NCBI GenBank assembly: GCA_030445275.1
Contig: JAUCSE010000023.1
Location: 1 to 56,028, forward strand
Source: Mucilaginibacter sp.
Lineage (GTDB): Bacteria; Bacteroidota; Bacteroidia; Sphingobacteriales; Sphingobacteriaceae
DNA: 56,028 nt
Direction: 5' to 3'
The notes beneath the pieces were generated by a model. The model was not told the origin of the DNA. It was given only the letters and a program-made list of their open reading frames with translations, and made no database searches. A program made the position numbers and the translations under genes. Below are positions 17,266 to 23,545 of the stretch, piece after piece. Positions within the stretch are counted from its first letter, which is position 1; every line of letters starts with the position of its first letter.

Positions 17266-17666
17266 GCAGATATATAGCGCATATAGCCTTAGTGGTTAAT
17301 GATTATGACGAGGCCATCGACTTTTATATCCAAAAACTGGGATTTACACTCATTGAAGACAGCGTTTTAAGCGAAACAAAAAGATGGGTTTTGATAGCGC
17401 CTGATGCACAGGCACAGTGCTACATTTTACTGGCAAAGGCAGCTAATGATGAACAAAAGCTGGCCATCGGGAATCTATCGGGTAAACGTGTGTTCCTTTT
17501 TTTAAGTACCGATGATTTTTGGCGCGATTATCATAAAATGCTTCAATTGGGTATTACTTTTGTAAGGCCGCCATCTGAAGAAGAATATGGTACAGTGGCC
17601 GTATTTGAAGATCTGTACGGCAATCTATGGGATCTGATCCAGCATCATCGAAATAACATTAAGTAA
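17262..17666 (+). CDS. VOC (glyoxalase/bleomycin-resistance fold) protein
   Basis: 134 residues with the paired beta-alpha-beta-beta-beta units of the vicinal-oxygen-chelate fold: HIALVVNDYDEAIDFYIQKLGFTLIED and a C-terminal RPPSEEEYGTVAVFEDLYGNLWDLIQ. The metal-ligand positions His7 and the Glu of VAVFEDLYGN are visible. The substrate cannot be read from sequence. Translationally coupled to the MOSC gene by an ATGA overlap and 8 bases upstream of the SelT-like gene. Confidence 0.82.
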   Translation: MSRYIAHIALVVNDYDEAIDFYIQKLGFTLIEDSVLSETKRWVLIAPDAQAQCYILLAKAANDEQKLAIGNLSGKRVFLFLSTDDFWRDYHKMLQLGITFVRPPSEEEYGTVAVFEDLYGNLWDLIQHHRNNIK

Positions 17667-17674
17667 AAAGTCAC

Positions 17675-17953
17675 ATGAAACCAAGCATAACCATTGAATA
17701 TTGCCCCAAATGTAACTGGATGATACGCGCTGCTTATATGGCCCAGGAACTGCTTACCACCTTTACTGATGACATTTATGGGGTAACATTACACCCAAGC
17801 GAAACAAGCGGCAAATACACTATTAGTGTTGATGGCGCAGTGCTGTTTGATCGTAAAGAACAAGGGCGCTTTCCCGAAATTAAAGAATTAAAGCAATTGG
17901 TACGTGACCGTGTTAATCCTGATAAAAGTTTAGGGCACTCTGATAACAGGTAA
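17675..17953 (+). CDS. SelT/SelW/SelH-family (Rdx) protein, Cys form
   Basis: 92 residues. It opens with SITIEYCPKCNWMIRAAYMAQELLTTF: the CxxC redox motif (Cys10, Cys13) of the thioredoxin-like Rdx family, where many homologues carry selenocysteine at the second position; here both are Cys. The rest (VTLHPSETSGKYTISVDGAVLFDRKEQGRFPEIKELKQLVRDRV) is full length for the family. Function poorly known, presumed thiol redox. Third gene of the MOSC-VOC operon. Confidence 0.85.
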   Translation: MKPSITIEYCPKCNWMIRAAYMAQELLTTFTDDIYGVTLHPSETSGKYTISVDGAVLFDRKEQGRFPEIKELKQLVRDRVNPDKSLGHSDNR

Positions 17954-17956
17954 ATA

Positions 17957-18092
17957 TAATTCAGGAACCAAGAGAAAAGAAACTAGCTGTACAGTGATAA
18001 TCTATCAGGCCCGATAATGTCGATAGTTATTGGAACCGATTTGCATTTATTTTTATCTTGATTCCTGGCTCTAGTATCTTGATTCTCGATTG
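17957..18092. repeat. Gene-end word repeat, opposed copies
   Basis: Right side: TCTTGATTC, CTGGCTC, TAGTA, TCTTGATTC, TCGATTG. Left side (ATTCAGGAACCAAGAG) is the inverse of the same word, so the spacer can fold back. It follows the SelT-like gene and may end that operon. Confidence 0.5.
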
Positions 18093-18142
18093 CATGAATA
18101 GTTAAGCTATAGTATTACTGGATATTTTTACTTATAATTGTT

Positions 18143-18150
18143 TACCTTTG
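18143..18150 (+). promoter_or_regulatory. -7 promoter element of the Rrf2 gene
   Basis: TAccTTTG ends 18 bases before the ATG at 18169; the predicted leader is about 12 bases. Confidence 0.6.
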
Positions 18151-18168
18151 TTAGTTTTATTTTAAAAA

Positions 18169-18603
18169 ATGCTATCCAAAAAAACCAAATACGCAATTAA
18201 GGCGCTGGTGATCCTGGGCAAAAACATGGATCAACCGCCTATGCAAATTTCAAGAATCGCCGAGGCCGAACGTATTCCCAAAAAATTCCTGGAGCAAATA
18301 CTGCTGGATCTGCGCAACGCGGGCTTCCTGTATAGTAAAAAAGGAGCTGGTGGTGGCTACAGTTTAAACCGTGATCCTAAGGAAATCTTTTTAGTGAGCA
18401 TTATGCGCATCACCGATGGTCCTATTGCTATGGTACCTTGCGCTAGTCTTAATTTTTATCATAAATGCGACGAGTGTCATCAGGAAACAACCTGCGGCAT
18501 CAGGGATGTATTTGTTGATGTAAGGGATGCCACCGTAAAAATATTAAGCGAAACCAGCATAGCTGATATCATCTCCAGAGAGCAATCACTCATAGCGGGT
18601 TAA
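18169..18603 (+). CDS. Rrf2-family transcriptional regulator
   Basis: 144 residues. An N-terminal winged helix (MLSKKTKYAIKALVILGKN, then ISRIAEAERIPKKFLEQILLDLRNAGFLYSKKGAGGGYSL) is typical of Rrf2/IscR/CymR. The C-terminal part carries four cysteines, Cys91, Cys100, Cys103 and Cys109, in the region where IscR- and NsrR-type members hold an Fe-S cluster with three Cys. The direct neighbour downstream is the sulfite reductase operon, so it may sense sulfur or Fe-S status, as CymR and IscR do in other bacteria; this is inference. It has its own promoter and the sulfur operon has another. Confidence 0.88.
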   Translation: MLSKKTKYAIKALVILGKNMDQPPMQISRIAEAERIPKKFLEQILLDLRNAGFLYSKKGAGGGYSLNRDPKEIFLVSIMRITDGPIAMVPCASLNFYHKCDECHQETTCGIRDVFVDVRDATVKILSETSIADIISREQSLIAG

Positions 18604-18667
18604 TCTCATAAAACTGTAAAAAGACAAGTTTTTTCAATTAAATTCTACCATTTCCCTATACTATGTA

Positions 18668-18675
18668 TATATTTG
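18668..18675 (+). promoter_or_regulatory. -7 promoter element of the sulfite reductase leader
   Basis: TAtaTTTG, predicting transcription from about 18682. No clear -33 TTTG at the expected distance. The transcript would carry about 40 bases before the leader ORF. Confidence 0.6.
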
Positions 18676-18721
18676 GGGAATGAACACCAATTACAGAAAA
18701 AATTTATACTATAAAAGTCTG

Positions 18722-18760
18722 ATGTGTTACTGCGTGAGAGACAGTAAGGCAAGGCTATAA
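18722..18760 (+). CDS. Cysteine-rich leader peptide MCYCVRDSKARL
   Basis: A 12-codon ORF between promoter and terminator: ATG TGT TAC TGC GTG AGA GAC AGT AAG GCA AGG CTA TAA. Codons 2 and 4 are Cys. Ribosome stalling there would cover the first RNA segment TTACTG (18727-18732) and free the second, GGCAAGGCTA (18748-18757), to pair with TAGCCTAAGCC (18789-18799) and oppose the terminator at 18782-18813. A ribosome that reads on to the stop codon (18758-18760) would mask that segment and let the terminator form. This is the logic of the trp/his attenuators, here for Cys-tRNA. Too short for gene finders. The ORF and stems are seen; the mechanism is inferred. Confidence 0.72.
   Translation: MCYCVRDSKARL
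18727..18757 (+). promoter_or_regulatory. Attenuator stems 1:2 and antiterminator strand
   Basis: TTACTG (18727-18732) pairs with CAGTAA (18742-18747) across a 9-base loop. GGCAAGGCTA (18748-18757) can instead pair with TAGCCTAAGCC (18789-18799), 8 pairs with a small internal loop. That pairing takes up the loop and top of the terminator hairpin, overlapping its 5' arm by only one base, so how fully it blocks termination is uncertain. Confidence 0.55.
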
Positions 18761-18781
18761 TTTTTTGTGTAAACCATATAC

Positions 18782-18813
18782 GCCTCTTTAGCCTAAGCCA
18801 AAGAGGCTTTTTT
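18782..18813 (+). terminator. Intrinsic terminator in the leader, 25 bases before the reductase ATG
   Basis: Perfect stem GCCTCTTT / AAAGAGGC with a 10-base loop, followed by six T. A terminator placed between promoter and first structural gene is the hallmark of an attenuated operon. Confidence 0.8.
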
Positions 18814-18837
18814 ATAATTGATTAAACTATAAAACAT

Positions 18838-20931
18838 ATGCAAAGCTTCAGAACGGAACTGGAGAACCCGGTAGTTGAAAAAGACATTATTGATCTTGAA
18901 AAAAAGATCAAAGCTTTTCGCGAGGGTAAGATACATGACGAAAAATTCAGGAGCTTACGCCTGGCAAGGGGAATTTACGGCCAACGGCAGCCTGGTGTGC
19001 AAATGATACGCATCAAATTACCATTTGGTAAAGTTTCGTTTAAGCAATTACTGCGCATAGCCGATATATCTGACGAGTACGGAAGCAGCAACCTGCACCT
19101 CACCACCCGCCAGGATATCCAGATACATTATGTAAGTCTTGACCGCACACCCGAACTTTGGGCCAAATTGGAGCAGGATGATATTACCCTGCGCGAAGCC
19201 TGCGGAAACACGGTAAGAAACGTTACCGCCTCCCCTGCTGCCGGTATTGATCCACAGGAACCATTTGACGTATCACCTTATGCGCACGCTACCTTTGAGT
19301 ATTTTTTGCGTAACCCGATATGCCAGGAAATGGGTCGTAAGTTCAAGATATCTTTTTCATCGAGCGATGCTGATACTGCTTTTTCTTATATCCACGATAT
19401 TGGTGTTATTCCGAAACTGAACAGCAATAACGAACGTGGTTTTAAGGTGCTTTTGGGTGGTGGTTTAGGCGCACAGCCATTACTGGCCAGCATAGTTGAA
19501 GATTTTTTACCTGAGGATCAGCTGATTCCTTATATCGAGGCTATTATCCGGGTGTTTGACCGCCATGGCGAACGCAACAACCGTAACAAGGCTCGTTTAA
19601 AATACCTGATCCAAAAAATTGGATTAGAGGAAGTTTTACGTTTAGCTGCTATTGAAAGAACGGCAATTAAAGTAAAAAGCTATCCGATCAATCGCGATAC
19701 CATTGGTTTGCCAACTCTTCCGGAGCAAACTGCCTTTGCAGAAGTAAGCATCAGCAATCCGTTCAGGTATGAGCAGTGGTTGGCTACCAACGTATTTGAG
19801 CAAAAGCAAAAAGGCTTTTTGGGTGTATATATAAAAGTACCGGTTGGCGATATTTCCACAGATACCGCCCGCAAGTTGGTAAAGGTTTTACAACCATTAG
19901 TAGCTGATGAGATCCGCATCACCCAAAACCAGGGTTTATTGTTAAAATTTGTTCGTAAAGAGGCATTGCCTTCTTTATACGAAGGTTTGGCTCAATTAGA
20001 GCTGGCCGCGCCAGGTTTTGACAGTGTTGCCGATGTTACTACCTGCCCCGGTACAGATACCTGTAACCTGGGTATATCCAACAGTATGACCATGGCACGT
20101 GTACTGGAAGACCTGATATATAATGAATACGAAGACTTTATTTATAACCGCGATATCAAGATAAAAATAAGCGGCTGCATGAACTCGTGCGGACAGCATG
20201 GCCTGGCGCATATTGGTTTTCATGGCAGTTCGCTTAAGGCCGGCACTAAGGTTTTGCCTTCTGTGCAGGTGATGTTGGGTGGCGGTACCGTTGGCGATGG
20301 CATTGGTCGTGCTGCCGACAGGGTAATTAAAGTACCATCAAAAAGAGCTACTGATGTTTTAAGGGCGCTGCTTGATGATTACAAACAGCAATCAACAGAA
20401 AATGAAACCTACCACGAGTATTATGACCGCCAGGGAGGTAAAGATTATTTTTACCGCCTGTTAAAACCGCTTGCCGATTTAGCCACTCTTACTGATGATG
20501 AATTTGTAGACTGGGGCCACCAGGAAACATTTGTTACTGCTATAGGTGTTGGCGAATGCGCAGGCGTGATCATTGACCTGGTAGCCACTTTATTATATGA
20601 ATCAGAAGAAAAACTGGGCTGGGCAAATGCGTCGTTCCAAGGCGGGGCCTGGTCTGATGCTATTTACCATTCATACAATACACTTTTAAGTTCGGCCAAG
20701 GCGTTACTGCTTGATAAAAGCGTTAATACCAGCACACAGGCAGCGGTTATCCGTGAGTTTGATGCCAATTACATAGATAAAGGTGAATTTGAAATAGAAA
20801 GCAGCTTTAATGATCTGGTATTACAGATCAATCAGCATGAACCATCCAAAGAATTTGCCGAAGTATATTTAGCTCAGGCTACTGAATTCTTAGAAAAGAG
20901 CAAAGCAAAGAGAGAGGCGTTGGTACAATAA
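18838..20931 (+). CDS. Siroheme sulfite/nitrite reductase with C-terminal helical extension
   Basis: 697 residues. Two ferredoxin-like/siroheme repeats (about 1-330 and 330-540) form the hemoprotein core. The [4Fe-4S]-siroheme ligands are seen as CPGTDTC (Cys403, Cys409) and CMNSC (Cys447, Cys451). LHLTTRQDIQIHYV and EACGNTVRNVTASPAAGID are anion-site signatures of the family. The core ends near residue 545; a further ~150 residues (TDDEFVDWGHQETFVTAIGVGECAGVII...) form a helical, HEPN-like domain absent from classical CysI/NirA. Sulfite and nitrite reductases are hard to tell apart; neighbouring APS reductase and siroheme synthase favour sulfite to sulfide. First structural gene after the Cys attenuator. 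Confidence 0.88.
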   Translation: MQSFRTELENPVVEKDIIDLEKKIKAFREGKIHDEKFRSLRLARGIYGQRQPGVQMIRIKLPFGKVSFKQLLRIADISDEYGSSNLHLTTRQDIQIHYVSLDRTPELWAKLEQDDITLREACGNTVRNVTASPAAGIDPQEPFDVSPYAHATFEYFLRNPICQEMGRKFKISFSSSDADTAFSYIHDIGVIPKLNSNNERGFKVLLGGGLGAQPLLASIVEDFLPEDQLIPYIEAIIRVFDRHGERNNRNKARLKYLIQKIGLEEVLRLAAIERTAIKVKSYPINRDTIGLPTLPEQTAFAEVSISNPFRYEQWLATNVFEQKQKGFLGVYIKVPVGDISTDTARKLVKVLQPLVADEIRITQNQGLLLKFVRKEALPSLYEGLAQLELAAPGFDSVADVTTCPGTDTCNLGISNSMTMARVLEDLIYNEYEDFIYNRDIKIKISGCMNSCGQHGLAHIGFHGSSLKAGTKVLPSVQVMLGGGTVGDGIGRAADRVIKVPSKRATDVLRALLDDYKQQSTENETYHEYYDRQGGKDYFYRLLKPLADLATLTDDEFVDWGHQETFVTAIGVGECAGVIIDLVATLLYESEEKLGWANASFQGGAWSDAIYHSYNTLLSSAKALLLDKSVNTSTQAAVIREFDANYIDKGEFEIESSFNDLVLQINQHEPSKEFAEVYLAQATEFLEKSKAKREALVQ

Positions 20932-20956
20932 TGAGAATTGTTCAAATAAAATATTT

Positions 20957-21041
20957 AGCCTCACCCTGCTCTCTCCAAAAGAGAGGATTCAAAAAGTGTG
21001 AAGTTAAAATCCTCTCCAAAGGAGAAGATTTAGGTGAGGCT
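20957..21041. repeat. Dispersed palindrome of the CCTCACC...CTCTCC type inside the operon
   Basis: Left arm AGCCTCACCCTGCTCTCTCC, right arm ending GATTTAGGTGAGGCT, with inner CTCTCCAAAAGAGAGGATT and AATCCTCTCCAAAGGAGA. A family of such elements is common in Bacteroidota intergenic DNA. Here it separates the reductase from the siroheme-synthase fusion gene, so it will be in the mRNA and could fold, set mRNA stability or act as a partial terminator. Confidence 0.7.
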
Positions 21042-21058
21042 CTTATAAATTATATAGC

Positions 21059-22576
21059 ATGACACTGTTGCCCAAGGATAGTAGTTTAACCCCTGTTCAG
21101 CAAGAAGAAAGCGTTGGTAATCAATTGTTCCCCGTTTTTTTAAAGCTGAACAACCTGCATACTGTATTGGTAGGCGGAGGTAACGTGGGTTTAGAAAAAC
21201 TAACCGCTATTTTAAACAACAGCAATAGTGCCAGGGTAACCGTTATTTCGCGCGATTTTTTACCAGAGATACATGAACTGGCCTCTCAGTATGAAGGCGT
21301 AACCGTTATTCAAAAATCATTTACTGATGATGATCTGAATATTGCAGATGTGGTAATAGCCGCAACGAATGATAGTGAACTGAATAACTATGTACGTCAG
21401 TCGGCACACGATCGTAAATTGCTCATCAATGTGGCCGATAAACCTGAGCTTTGCGATTTTTACCTGGCTTCCATCGTGCAAAAAGGCGATCTAAAGCTGG
21501 CCATTTCAACCAATGGAAAATCGCCAACTATAGCCAAACGCTTAAAAGAAGTATTAAACGAAAGCATACCTGACGAACTGGACATCACCCTGCAGCAAAT
21601 GAACGAGCTTAGAAATACATTAAGCGGTGATTTTGCTTACAAGGTTAAAAAACTAAACAGCGTAACCTCTGTACTGGTTGAACCAAAACCAAGCGTAAAT
21701 AAAAATTTCATCTGGCTCATATGGTCAACCATTGTTGTTTCGTTGGCCATCGTAATAGCTGCTTTATATTACAGAGAACCTGGTTTTAAATTATTTCTAG
21801 AGGGTGTGAGTCCTCAATTCTACTACTTTTTAGGGGCAGGTTTTCTATTCGCTTTGGTTGATGGTGCTATCGGTATGTCATACGGAGTAACCTCCACCAC
21901 ATTTTCGTTGTCAATGGGTATCCCACCTGCATCGGCCAGTATGGGTGTCCATCTTTCTGAAATATTGAGTTGCGGTATAGCCGGATGGATGCACTACCGC
22001 ATGGGTAATATCAACTGGAAACTATTTAAATTATTGGTAATACCAGGCATCATAGGCGCTGTTACCGGCGCTTACTTATTGTCATCGTTAGAGCATTACA
22101 GTCAGTATACCAAACCTGTGGTCTCCTTATATACATTGATACTGGGTATAGTTATATTATCAAAGGCATTCAACATAAAACGAAAGAGATCGGCCGATAA
22201 AGTAAAACGTATTTCACTGCTTGGTTTAGGCGGTGGTTTTATTGACGCTGTTGGTGGCGGCGGCTGGGGATCAATCGTATTATCTACGCTGATCGCAGGT
22301 GGCCGTAGCCCTCGTTTTTCATTGGGTACGGTAAAATTGTCACGGTTCTTTGTTGCCATAATGGGTTCTTTAACCTTTATCAGTATGGTAAGCAGCGATC
22401 ATTGGCAGGCAGTAGCAGGTTTAATACTGGGTAGTGCATTGGCATCACCTATAGCGGCTCGTATCTCTAATAAAATATCAACAAAAACAATCATGATTTC
22501 GGTAGCAGTTATCGTTATAATTGTAAGCCTGAAATCAGAAATCACCTTTATTACTCATATTTTAAAGGTTTTATAA
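21059..22576 (+). CDS. Fusion: siroheme synthase (dehydrogenase/ferrochelatase) + TSUP permease
   Basis: 505 residues, two parts. Residues about 20-205 are a CysG-N/Met8-type precorrin-2 dehydrogenase/sirohydrochlorin ferrochelatase: FPVFLKLNNLHTVLVGGGNVGLEK (Gly39-44 NAD fold), AATNDSELN with Asp105 at the position of the catalytic Asp, and AISTNGKSPTIAKRLKE. After a first span (217-238), residues 250-505 are a TauE/SafE (TSUP) permease with duplicated motifs LVDGAIGMSYGVTSTTFSLSMG and FIDAVGGGGWGSIVLSTLIAGG. The uroporphyrinogen methyltransferase half of CysG is missing and must be encoded elsewhere. It makes the siroheme for the upstream reductase; the permease may move sulfate, sulfite or sulfide. 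Only 1 base separates it from the next gene. Confidence 0.88.
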   Translation: MTLLPKDSSLTPVQQEESVGNQLFPVFLKLNNLHTVLVGGGNVGLEKLTAILNNSNSARVTVISRDFLPEIHELASQYEGVTVIQKSFTDDDLNIADVVIAATNDSELNNYVRQSAHDRKLLINVADKPELCDFYLASIVQKGDLKLAISTNGKSPTIAKRLKEVLNESIPDELDITLQQMNELRNTLSGDFAYKVKKLNSVTSVLVEPKPSVNKNFIWLIWSTIVVSLAIVIAALYYREPGFKLFLEGVSPQFYYFLGAGFLFALVDGAIGMSYGVTSTTFSLSMGIPPASASMGVHLSEILSCGIAGWMHYRMGNINWKLFKLLVIPGIIGAVTGAYLLSSLEHYSQYTKPVVSLYTLILGIVILSKAFNIKRKRSADKVKRISLLGLGGGFIDAVGGGGWGSIVLSTLIAGGRSPRFSLGTVKLSRFFVAIMGSLTFISMVSSDHWQAVAGLILGSALASPIAARISNKISTKTIMISVAVIVIIVSLKSEITFITHILKVL

Positions 22577-22577
22577 C

Positions 22578-23288
22578 ATGAGCGAAGTAGTAAAACATAT
22601 ACAAAAAGTAACAGCAGGTCTTGATCCTGTTGAGGCCCTGCGCGAACTGGCAGAGCTGTTTCCAGGCGAAATTGTATTTTCGACTAGCTTTGGCTGGGAA
22701 GATCAGGCAATTACGCATATGATATTTGCCAATAATCTCCCTATCAAAGTATTCACTCTGGAAACAGGCAGGCTTTTCCGTGAAACCTATTCAGTATGGA
22801 GCAGTACTATGGATAGATATAAACAACCTATTCACGCCTATTACCCCAATAATGAGTTGCTGGAGCAAATGGTAAGCAAAAAAGGCCCTAATAGCTTCTA
22901 TGAATCTGTAGAGAACCGTAAGGAATGCTGTGGTATCCGCAAAATTGAACCACTTAAGAGGGCACTTAAAGGCAATAAACTATGGATCACCGGTATCCGT
23001 GCCGATCAATCTGTTAACCGCCATGATATGGAGGATGTGGAATGGGACGAACAAAATCAATTGACTAAATTCCACCCTATTTTTCACTGGACATTAGACG
23101 AAGTTAAAGCCTACATCAAAAAATATAACATCCCATACAATTCACTGCACGATAAAGGTTTCCCCAGCATTGGCTGTATGCCTTGTACCCGGGCTATAGC
23201 CGAAGGTGAAGATTTCCGTGCCGGCCGCTGGTGGTGGGAAGATCAATCCAAAAAAGAATGCGGATTGCATGAGGTAAAACAGCATTAA
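22578..23288 (+). CDS. cysH: Phosphoadenylyl-/adenylyl-sulfate reductase
   Basis: 236 residues. It reduces activated sulfate to sulfite with thioredoxin. The PP-loop-like start FSTSFGWEDQAITHMIF and ETGRLFRETY bind nucleotide. Two Cys pairs, Cys117-Cys118 (ECCGIRK) and Cys200-x2-Cys203 (GCMPC), are the [4Fe-4S] ligands of APS-type reductases; PAPS-specific enzymes lack them, so APS is the likelier substrate. The C-terminal ECGLH carries the catalytic Cys. Starts 1 base after the fusion gene, so it is co-transcribed with it. Sulfate adenylyltransferase (cysDN) is not in the window. Confidence 0.93.
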   Translation: MSEVVKHIQKVTAGLDPVEALRELAELFPGEIVFSTSFGWEDQAITHMIFANNLPIKVFTLETGRLFRETYSVWSSTMDRYKQPIHAYYPNNELLEQMVSKKGPNSFYESVENRKECCGIRKIEPLKRALKGNKLWITGIRADQSVNRHDMEDVEWDEQNQLTKFHPIFHWTLDEVKAYIKKYNIPYNSLHDKGFPSIGCMPCTRAIAEGEDFRAGRWWWEDQSKKECGLHEVKQH

Positions 23289-23302
23289 TTTTAAGTACAA
23301 TA

Positions 23303-23400
23303 CGTCATTGCGAGGTACGAAGCAATCTCTATACTATACAAAGCAGACTTTGTATGTTTGACCTGCCTACGTAGAGATTGCTTCGTACCTCGCAATGACG
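23303..23400. repeat. Perfect 28-bp inverted repeat, CGTCATTGCGAGG type
   Basis: Arms 23303-23330 and 23373-23400 are exact reverse complements over 28 bases (outer CGTCATTGCGAGGTACGAAG). The 42-base loop holds a further hairpin ACAAAG...CTTTGT. It lies between the convergent cysH and TonB receptor genes. It resembles the TGTCATTTCGA palindromes at 6788, 9077 and 36481 but is a distinct subfamily. Confidence 0.85.
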
Positions 23401-23489
23401 CGCTTATTTAATTAATGGTTTGAATTCTGCCGTTGTTGCTGTTGTCACCAACAACATATTGGAGACAGGCAAAACAGTATTCCACAAAA

Positions 23490-23516
23490 AAGCGGATGAC
23501 AATCAGCCATCCGCTT
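23490..23516 (-). terminator. Terminator of the TonB receptor gene
   Basis: Perfect stem AAGCGGATG / CATCCGCTT with a T run on the minus strand, 30 bases past the receptor stop codon. Confidence 0.75.
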
Positions 23517-23545
23517 AAAAACTATATAAAATGTATTGAAAAAGC

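Noticed and set aside
18660..18838. SAM or other known sulfur riboswitch ahead of the reductase
   Set aside because: None of the S-box or SAM-II core sequences I know is present; the leader ORF with Cys codons explains the stems better.
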